Shown piece by piece: positions 50,839-60,972 of a DNA stretch of 64,000 nucleotides; position 1 is the stretch's first letter; every line of letters starts with the position of its first letter. The notes beneath the pieces were generated by a model, which searched no databases, was not told the origin of the DNA, and saw only the letters and a list, made by a program, of their open reading frames with translations. Origin of the DNA: Agelaius tricolor (Eukaryota; Chordata; Aves; Passeriformes; Icteridae); NCBI GenBank assembly GCA_023055355.1, contig JALJCS010000051.1:2418001-2482000 (forward strand). The letters run 5' to 3'. Made by a program: the position numbers and the translations under genes.

Positions 50839-53800
50839 GGCTAGCAGATCTCTGTCACAAAGTCCTGGGGAGACAACAGGTCTACCCCGATTCCAGCGGG
50901 ACACCAGGTCTACCCCGGCTTCTCTGGGAGACCAGGTCTACCTCGCCCCAGCGGGACATCAGGTCGTCCCTGCCCTGGCGGGACAACAGGTCTACCCCGG
51001 CCCTGGCCAGGACAACAGGTCTACCCAGGCTTCGCTGGGACATCAGGTCTACCCCAGCACTGTCCGGGGACAACAGGTCTACCCAGCTCTGTAGGGACAT
51101 CAGATCTACCTCAGCTCAATAGGGGCAACAGGTCTACCCTTGTTCCGTAGGGCTAGCAGATCTCTGTCACAAAGTCCTGGAAAGACAACAGGTCTACCCC
51201 GATTCCAGCGGGACACCAGGTCTACCCCGGATTCTCTGTGACACCAGGTCTAGCTCTCTCCCGTGGGACATCAGGTCGTCCTCGCCCTGGCCGGACAACA
51301 GGTCTACCGCGGCCCTGGCCAGGACAACAGGTCGACCCTGGCTTCGCTGGGACATCAGGTCTACCCCAGCTGCGTCCAGGGACAAGAGGTCTACCCAGCT
51401 CTGTAGGGACATCAGGTCTACCCCAGCTCCGGCCAGGGACAACAGGTCTACCCTGCTCTGTAGGGACATCGGTTCTACCCGAGTTCCGGCCAGGGACAAA
51501 AGGTCTACCCTGCTCTGTAGGGACATCAGGTCTACCCCAGCTCCGTCCGGGGACAACAGGTCTACCCAGCTCTGTGGGGACATCAGGTCTACCCCAGCTC
51601 CGTCCGGGGACAACAGGTCTACCCTGCTCTGTAGGGACAACTGGTCTACCTCAACTCAATAGGGGCAACAGGTCTACCCTTGTTCCGTAGGGCTAGCAGA
51701 TCTCTGTCACAAAGTCCTGGGGAGACAACAGGTCTACCCCGATTCCAGCGGGACACCAGGTCTACCCCGGATTCTCTGTGACACCAGGTCTAGCTCTCTC
51801 CCGTGGGACATCAGGTCGTCCTCGCCCTGGCCGGACAACAGGTCTACCGCGGCCCTGGCCATGACAACAGGTCGACCCTGGCTTCGCTGGGACATCAGGT
51901 CTACCCCAGCTGCGTCCAGGGACAAGAGGTCTACCCAGCTCTGTAGGGACATCAGGTCTACCCCAGCTCCGTCCGGGGACAACAGGTCTACCCAGCTCTG
52001 TAGGGACAACTGGTCTACCTCAGCTCAATAGGGGCAACAGGTCTACCCTTGTTCCGTAGGGCTAGCAGATCTCTGCCACAAAGTCCTGGGGAGACAACAG
52101 GTCTACCGCGTTTTCATCTGGACACCAGGTCAACCCGGCTTCTCAGGGAGACCAGGTCTACCTCGCTCCAGCGGAACATCAGGTCGTCCTCGCCCTGGCG
52201 GGACAACAGGTCTTCCCCGACCCTGGCCAGGGACAACAGGTCTACCCGGGCTTCGCTGGGACATCAGGTCTACCCCAGCTCCGTCCGGAGACAACAGGTC
52301 TACCCCGGCCCTGGGCAGGACAACAGGTCTACCCTGGCTTCACTGGGACATCAGGTCTACCCGAGCTCCGGCCAGGGACAACAGGTCTACCCAGCTCTGT
52401 AGGGACATCAGGTCTACCCGAGCTCCGTCCGGGGACAACAAGTCTACCCAGCTCTGTAGGGACATCTGGTCTACCCCAGCTCCGTCCGGGGACAACAGGT
52501 CTACCCAGCTCTGTAGGGACAACTGGTCTACCTCAGCTCAATAGGGGCAACAGGTCTACCCTTGTTCCGTAGGGCTAGCAGATCTCTGCCACAAAGTCCT
52601 GGGGAGACAACAGGTCTACCGCGTTTTCATCTGGACACCAGGTCAACCCGGCTTCTCAGGGAGACCAGGTCTACCTCGCTCCAGCGGAACATCAGGTCGT
52701 CCTCGCCCTGGCGGGACAACAGGTCTTCCCCGACCCTGGCCAGGGACAACAGGTCTACCCGGGCTTCGCTGGGACATCAGGTCTACCCCAGCTGCGTCCG
52801 GAGACAACAGGTCTACCCCGGCCCTGGGCAGGACAACAGGTCTACCCTGGCTTCACTGGGACATCAGGTCTACCCCAGCTGCGTCCAGGGACAAGAGGTC
52901 TACCCAGCTCTGTAGGGACATCAGGTCTACCCCAGCTCCGGCCAGGGACAACAGGTCTACCCTGCTCTGTAGGGACATCGGGTCTACCCGAGTTCCGGCC
53001 AGGGACAAAAGGTCTACCCTGCTCTGTAGGGACATCAGGTCTACCCCAGCTCCGTCCGGGGACAACAGGTCTACCCAGCTCTGTGGGGACATCAGGTCTA
53101 CCCCAGCTCCGGCCAGGGACAACAGGTCTACCCTGCTCTGTAGGGACAACTGGTCTACCTCAGCTCAATAGGGGCAACAGGTCTACCCTTGTTCCGTAGG
53201 GCTAGCAGATCTCTGTCACAAAGTCCTGGAAAGACAACAGGTCTACCCCGATTCCAGCGGGACACCAGGTCTACCCCGGATTCTCTGTGACACCAGGTCT
53301 ACCTCGCTCCAGCGGAACATCAGGTGGTCCTCGCCCTGGCGGGACAACAGGTCTTCCCCGACCCTGGCCAGGGACAACATGTCTACCCTGGCTTCGCTGG
53401 GACATCAGGTCTACCCCAGCTCCGTCCGGAGACAACAGGTCTACCCCGGCCCTGGGCAGGACAACAGGTCTACCCTGGCTTCACTGGGACATCAGGTCTA
53501 CCCGAGCTCCGGCCAGGGACAACAGGTCTACCCAGCTCTGTAGGGACATCAGGTCTACCCGAGCTCCGTCCGGGGACAACAAGTCTACCCAGCTCTGTAG
53601 GGACATCTGGTCTACCCCAGCTCCGGCCAGGGACAACAGGTCTACCCAGCTCTGTAGGGACATCAGGTCTACCCCAGCTCCGGCCAGGGACAACAGGTCT
53701 ACCCTGCTCTGTAGGGACAACTGGTCTACCTCAGCTCAATAGGGGCAACAGGTCTACCCTTGTTCCGTAGGGCTAGCAGATCTCTGTCACAAAGTCCTGG

Positions 53801-55224
53801 GAACACAACAGGTCTACCCCGATTCCAGCGGGACACCAGGTCTACCCCGGATTCTCTGTGACACCAGGTCTAGCTCTCTCCCGTGGGACATCAGGTCGTC
53901 CTCGCCCTGGCCGGACAACAGGTCTACCCCGGCCCTGGCCAGGACAACAGGTCGACCCTGGCTTCGCTGGGACATCAGGTCTACCCCAGCTGCGTCCAGG
54001 GACAAGAGGTCTACCCAGCTCTGTAGGGACATCAGGTCTACCCCAGCTCCGTCCGGGGACAACAGGTCTACCCAGCTCTGTAGGGACAACTGGTCTACCT
54101 CAGCTCAATAGGGGCAACAGGTCTACCCTTGTTCCGTAGGGCTAGCAGATCGCTGCCACAAAGTCCTGGGGAGACAACAGGTCTACCGCGTTTTCATCTG
54201 GACACCAGGTCTACCCCGGCTTCTCAGGGAGACCAGGTCTACCTCGCTCCAGCGGAACATCAGGTCGTCCTCGCCCTGGCGGGACAACAGGTCTTCCCCG
54301 ACCCTGGCCAGGGACAACAGGTCTACCCGGGCTTCGCTGGGACATCAGGTCTACCCCAGCTCCGTCCGGAGACAACAGGTCTACCCCGGCCCTGGGCAGG
54401 ACAACAGGTCGACCCTGGCTTCGCTGGGACATCAGGTCTACCCCAGCTGCGTCCAGGGACAAGAGGTCTACCCAGCTCTGTAGGGACATCAGGTCTACCC
54501 CAGCTCCGGCCAGGGACAACAGGTCTACCCTGCTCTGTAGGGATATCGGGTCTACCCGAGTTCCGGCCAGGGACAAAAGGTCTACCCTGCTCTGTAGGGA
54601 CATCAGGTCTACCCCAGCTCCGTCCGGGGACAACAGGTCTACCCAGCTCTGTGGGGACATCAGGTCTACCCCAGCTCCGTCCGGGGACAACAGGTCTACC
54701 CTGCTCTGTAGGGACAACTGGTCTACCTCAGCTCAATCGGGGCAACAGGTCTACCCTTGTTCCGTAGGGCTAGCAGATCTCTGTCACAAAGTCCTGGGAA
54801 CACAACAGGTCTACCCCGATTCCAGCGGGACACCAGGTCTACCCCGGATTCTCTGTGACACCAGGTCTAGCTCTCTCCCGTGGGACATCAGGTCGTCCTC
54901 GCCCTGGCGGGACAACAGGTCTTCCCCGACCCTGGCCAGGGACAACATGTCTACCCTGGCTTCGCTGGGACATCAGGTCTACCCCAGCTCCGTCCGGAGA
55001 CAACAGGTCTACCCCGGCCCTGGGCAGGACAACAGGTCTACCCACGCTTCACTGGGACATCAGGTCTACCCGAGCTCCGGCCAGGGACAACAGGTCTACC
55101 CTGCTCTGTAGGGAGATCAGGTCTTCCCCAGCTCCGTCCGGGGACAACAGGTCTACCCAGCTCTGTAGGGACAACTGGTCTACCTCAACTCAATAGGGGC
55201 AACAGGTCTACCCTTATATCGTAG
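50839..55224 (+). repeat. X cassette (4386 bp), copy 4
   Basis: Blocks start at 50839, 51151, 51691, 52060, 52573, 53200, 53771, 54140 and 54768. It matches copy 3 at an offset of 10,361 bp, including the converted monomer in the 628 block and the CTCAATCGGGG ending. Confidence 0.93.
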
Positions 55225-57130
55225 GGCTAGCAGATCTCTGTCACAAAGTCCTGGGGAGACAACAGGTCTACCCCGATTCCAGCGGGACACCAGGTCTACC
55301 CCGGCTTCTCTGGGAGACCAGGTCTACCTCGCCCCAGCGGGACATCAGGTCGTCCCTGCCCTGGCGGGACAACAGGTCTACCCCGGCCCTGGCCAGGACA
55401 ACAGGTCTACCCAGGCTTCGCTGGGACATCAGGTCTACCCCAGCACTGTCCGGGGACAACAGGTCTACCCAGCTCTGTAGGGACATCAGGTCTACCCCAG
55501 CTCCAGCCAGGGACCACAGGTCTACCCAGCTCTGTTGGGACATCAGGTCTACCCCAGCTCCAGCCAGGGACAACAGGTCTACCCAGCTCTGTAGGGACAT
55601 CAGGTCTACCTCAGCTCAATAGGGGCAACAGGTCTACCCTTGTTCCGTAGGGCTAGCAGATCTCTGTCACAAAGTCCTGGAAAGACAACAGGTCTACCCC
55701 GATTCCAGCGGGACTCCAGGTCTACCCCGGCTTCTCTGGAAGACCAGGTCTACCTCGCCCCAGCGGGACATCAGGTCGTCCCTGCCCTGGCGGGACAACA
55801 GGTCTACCCCGGCCCTGGCCAGGACAACAGGTCTACCCAGGCTTCGCTGGGACATCAGGTCTACCCCAGCTGCGTCCAGGGACAAGAGGTCTACCCAGCT
55901 CTGTAGGGACATCAGGTCTACCCCAGCTCCGGCCAGGGACAACAGGTCTACCCAGCTCTGTAGGGACATCAGGTCTACCCCAGCTCCGTCCGGGGACAAC
56001 AGGTCTACCCAGCTCTGTGGGGACATCAGGTCTACCCCAGCTCCGTCCGGGGACAACAGATCTACCCAGCTCTGTAGGGACATCAGGTCTACCTCAGCTC
56101 AATAGGGGCAACAGGTCTACCCTTGTTCCGTAGGGCTAGCAGATCTCTGTCACAAAGTCCTGGAAAGACAACAGGTCTACCCCGATTCCAGCGGGACACC
56201 AGGTCTACCCCGGATTCTCTGTGACACCAGGTCTAGCTCTCTCCCGTGGGACATCAGGTCGTCCTCGACCTGGCCGGACAACAGGTCTACCACGGCCCTG
56301 GCCAGGACAACAGGTCGACCCTGGCTTCGCTGGGACATCAGGTCTACCCCAGCTGCGTCCAGGGACAAGAGGTCTACCCAGCTCTGTAGGGACATCAGGT
56401 CTACCCCAGCTCCGGCCAGGGACAACAGGTCTACCCTGCTCTGTAGGGACATCGGGTCTACCCGAGTTCCGGCCAGGGACAAAAGGTCTACCCTGCTCTG
56501 TAGGGACATCAGGTCTACCCCAGCTCCGTCCGGGGACAACAGGTCTACCCAGCTCTGTGGGGACATCAGGTCTACCCCAGCTCCGTCCGGGGACAACAGG
56601 TCTACCCTGCTCTGTAGGGACAACTGGTCTACCTCAACTCAATAGGGGCAACAGGTCTACCCTTGTTCCGTAGGGCTAGCAGATCTCTGTCACAAAGTCC
56701 TGGGGAGACAACAGGTCTACCCCGATTCCAGCGGGACACCAGGTCTACCCCGGATTCTCTGTGACACCAGGTCTAGCTCTCTCCCGTGGGACATCAGGTC
56801 GTCCTCGCCCTGGCGGGACAACAGGTCTTCCCCGACCCTGGCCAGGGACAACATGTCTACCCTGGCTTCGCTGGGACATCAGGTCTACCCCAGCTCCGTC
56901 CGGAGACAACAGGTCTACCCCGGCCCTGGGCAGGACAACAGGTCTACCCACGCTTCACTGGGACATCAGGTCTACCCGAGCTCCGGCCAGGGACAACAGG
57001 TCTACCCTGCTCTGTAGGGAGATCAGGTCTTCCCCAGCTCCGTCCGGGGACAACAGGTCTACCCAGCTCTGTAGGGACAACTGGTCTACCTCAACTCAAT
57101 AGGGGCAACAGGTCTACCCTTATATCGTAG
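55225..57130 (+). repeat. Truncated Y cassette (1906 bp): 426-483-540-457
   Basis: Blocks start at 55225, 55651, 56134 and 56674. The 540 block is followed by a 457 block that begins like a 369 block (GGGGAGAC near 56703) and continues as an E2-type 457 block (CTGGCGGGACA near 56815). The normal 369-570-369-628 run is missing. Confidence 0.92.
56674..57130 (+). repeat. Hybrid 457 bp block at the 1906 bp duplication junction
   Basis: It starts GGGGAGAC like the 369 block that normally follows a 540 block. From CTGGCGGGACA (about 56815) it is E2-type. The 369 and E2 blocks are alike between these points (both have GGATTCTCTGTG and CTCTCTCCCGTGGG), so the exchange lies between about 56710 and 56815. 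Confidence 0.8.
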
Positions 57131-60100
57131 GGCTAGCAGATCTCTGTCACAAAGTCCTGGGGAGACAACAGGTCTACCCCGATTCCAGCGGGACACCAGG
57201 TCTACCCCGGCTTCTCTGGGAGACCAGGTCTACCTCGCCCCAGCGGGACATCAGGTCGTCCCTGCCCTGGCGGGACAACAGGTCTACCCCGGCCCTGGCC
57301 AGGACAACAGGTCTACCCAGGCTTCGCTGGGACATCAGGTCTACCCCAGCACTGTCCGGGGACAACAGGTCTACCCAGCTCTGTAGGGACATCAGGTCTA
57401 CCCCAGCTCCAGCCAGGGACCACAGGTCTACCCAGCTCTGTTGGGACATCAGGTCTACCCCAGCTCCAGCCAGGGACAACAGGTCTACCCAGCTCTGTAG
57501 GGACATCAGGTCTACCTCAGCTCAATAGGGGCAACAGGTCTACCCTTGTTCCGTAGGGCTAGCAGATCTCTGTCACAAAGTCCTGGAAAGACAACAGGTC
57601 TACCCCGATTCCAGCGGGACTCCAGGTCTACCCCGGCTTCTCTGGAAGACCAGGTCTACCTCGCCCCAGCGGGACATCAGGTCGTCCCTGCCCTGGCGGG
57701 ACAACAGGTCTACCCCGGCCCTGGCCAGGACAACAGGTCTACCCAGGCTTCGCTGGGACATCAGGTCTACCCCAGCTGCGTCCAGGGACAAGAGGTCTAC
57801 CCAGCTCTGTAGGGACATCAGGTCTACCCCAGCTCCGGCCAGGGACAACAGGTCTACCCAGCTCTGTAGGGACATCAGGTCTACCCCAGCTCCGTCCGGG
57901 GACAACAGGTCTACCCAGCTCTGTGGGGACATCAGGTCTACCCCAGCTCCGTCCGGGGACAACAGATCTACCCAGCTCTGTAGGGACATCAGGTCTACCT
58001 CAGCTCAATAGGGGCAACAGGTCTACCCTTGTTCCGTAGGGCTAGCAGATCTCTGTCACAAAGTCCTGGAAAGACAACAGGTCTACCCCGATTCCAGCGG
58101 GACACCAGGTCTACCCCGGATTCTCTGTGACACCAGGTCTAGCTCTCTCCCGTGGGACATCAGGTCGTCCTCGACCTGGCCGGACAACAGGTCTACCACG
58201 GCCCTGGCCAGGACAACAGGTCGACCCTGGCTTCGCTGGGACATCAGGTCTACCCCAGCTGCGTCCAGGGACAAGAGGTCTACCCAGCTCTGTAGGGACA
58301 TCAGGTCTACCCCAGCTCCGGCCAGGGACAACAGGTCTACCCTGCTCTGTAGGGACATCGGGTCTACCCGAGTTCCGGCCAGGGACAAAAGGTCTACCCT
58401 GCTCTGTAGGGACATCAGGTCTACCCCAGCTCCGTCCGGGGACAACAGGTCTACCCAGCTCTGTGGGGACATCAGGTCTACCCCAGCTCCGTCCGGGGAC
58501 AACAGGTCTACCCTGCTCTGTAGGGACAACTGGTCTACCTCAACTCAATAGGGGCAACAGGTCTACCCTTGTTCCGTAGGGCTAGCAGATCTCTGTCACA
58601 AAGTCCTGGGGAGACAACAGGTCTACCCCGATTCCAGCGGGACACCAGGTCTACCCCGGATTCTCTGTGACACCAGGTCTAGCTCTCTCCCGTGGGACAT
58701 CAGGTCGTCCTCGCCCTGGCCGGACAACAGGTCTACCGCGGCCCTGGCCAGGACAACAGGTCGACCCTGGCTTCGCTGGGACATCAGGTCTACCCCAGCT
58801 GCGTCCAGGGACAAGAGGTCTACCCAGCTCTGTAGGGACATCAGGTCTACCCCAGCTCCGTCCGGGGACAACAGGTCTACCCAGCTCTGTAGGGACAACT
58901 GGTCTACCTCAGCTCAATAGGGGCAACAGGTCTACCCTTGTTCCGTAGGGCTAGCAGATCTCTGCCACAAAGTCCTGGGGAGACAACAGGTCTACCGCGT
59001 TTTCATCTGGACACCAGGTCAACCCGGCTTCTCAGGGAGACCAGGTCTACCTCGCTCCAGCGGAACATCAGGTCGTCCTCGCCCTGGCGGGACAACAGGT
59101 CTTCCCCGACCCTGGCCAGGGACAACAGGTCTACCCGGGCTTCGCTGGGACATCAGGTCTACCCCAGCTCCGTCCGGAGACAACAGGTCTACCCCGGCCC
59201 TGGGCAGGACAACAGGTCTACCCTGGCTTCACTGGGACATCAGGTCTACCCGAGCTCCGGCCAGGGACAACAGGTCTACCCAGCTCTGTAGGGACATCAG
59301 GTCTACCCGAGCTCCGTCCGGGGACAACAAGTCTACCCAGCTCTGTAGGGACATCTGGTCTACCCCAGCTCCGGCCAGGGACAACAGGTCTACCCAGCTC
59401 TGTAGGGACATCAGGTCTACCCCAGCTCCGGCCAGGGACAACAGGTCTACCCTGCTCTGTAGGGACAACTGGTCTACCTCAGCTCAATAGGGGCAACAGG
59501 TCTACCCTTGTTCCGTAGGGCTAGCAGATCTCTGTCACAAAGTCCTGGGAACACAACAGGTCTACCCCGATTCCAGCGGGACACCAGGTCTACCCCGGAT
59601 TCTCTGTGACACCAGGTCTAGCTCTCTCCCGTGGGACATCAGGTCGTCCTCGCCCTGGCCGGACAACAGGTCTACCCCGGCCCTGGCCAGGACAACAGGT
59701 CGACCCTGGCTTCGCTGGGACATCAGGTCTACCCCAGCTGCGTCCAGGGACAAGAGGTCTACCCAGCTCTGTAGGGACATCAGGTCTACCCCAGCTCCGT
59801 CCGGGGACAACAGGTCTACCCAGCTCTGTAGGGACAACTGGTCTACCTCAGCTCAATAGGGGCAACAGGTCTACCCTTGTTCCGTAGGGCTAGCAGATCG
59901 CTGCCACAAAGTCCTGGGGAGACAACAGGTCTACCGCGTTTTCATCTGGACACCAGGTCTACCCCGGCTTCTCAGGGAGACCAGGTCTACCTCGCTCCAG
60001 CGGAACATCAGGTCGTCCTCGCCCTGGCGGGACAACAGGTCTTCCCCGACCCTGGCCAGGGACAACAGGTCTACCCGGGCTTCGCTGGGACATCAGGTCT

Positions 60101-60972
60101 ACCCCAGCTCCGTCCGGAGACAACAGGTCTACCCCGGCCCTGGGCAGGACAACAGGTCTACCCTGGCTTCACTGGGACATCAGGTCTACCCCAGCTGCGT
60201 CCAGGGACAAGAGGTCTACCCAGCTCTGTAGGGACATCAGGTCTACCCCAGCTCCAGCCAGGGACAACAGGTCTACCCTGCTCTGTAGGGATATCGGGTC
60301 TACCCGAGTTCCGGCCAGGGACAAAAGGTCTACCCTGCTCTGTAGGGACATCAGGTCTACCCCAGCTCCGTCCGGGGACAACAGGTCTACCCAGCTCTGT
60401 GGGGACATCAGGTCTACCCCAGCTCCGGCCAGGGACAACAGGTCTACCCTGCTCTGTAGGGACAACTGGTCTACCTCAGCTCAATAGGGGCAACAGGTCT
60501 ACCCTTGTTCCGTAGGGCTAGCAGATCTCTGTCACAAAGTCCTGGGAACACAACAGGTCTACCCCGATTCCAGCGGGACACCAGGTCTACCCCGGATTCT
60601 CTGTGACACCAGGTCTAGCTCTCTCCCGTGGGACATCAGGTCGTCCTCGCCCTGGCGGGACAACAGGTCTTCCCCGACCCTGGCCAGGGACAACATGTCT
60701 ACCCTGGCTTCGCTGGGACATCAGGTCTACCCCAGCTCCGTCCGGAGACAACAGGTCTACCCCGGCCCTGGGCAGGACAACAGGTCTACCCACGCTTCAC
60801 TGGGACATCAGGTCTACCCGAGCTCCGGCCAGGGACAACAGGTCTACCCTGCTCTGTAGGGAGATCAGGTCTTCCCCAGCTCCGTCCGGGGACAACAGGT
60901 CTACCCAGCTCTGTAGGGACAACTGGTCTACCTCAACTCAATAGGGGCAACAGGTCTACCCTTATATCGTAG
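57131..60972 (+). repeat. Y cassette (3842 bp), copy 4
   Basis: Blocks start at 57131, 57557, 58040, 58580, 58949, 59519, 59888 and 60516. The first three blocks repeat those at 55225, 55651 and 56134 at an offset of 1906 bp, including GGGACCACAGG (C at 57421 versus 55515) and the ACCACGGCCC variant. Confidence 0.93.

Larger units (their letters stand above)
54768..58579 (+). repeat. Tandem duplication, two 1906 bp copies (54768-56673, 56674-58579)
   Basis: Both copies have blocks 457-426-483-540. GGGACCACAGG, CTCTGTTGGG, CTCGACCTGG and ACCACGGCCC are present in both at 1906 bp spacing. The two 457 blocks differ at their left ends (GGGAACAC versus GGGGAGAC), which locates the junction in the block at 56674. 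Confidence 0.93.
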
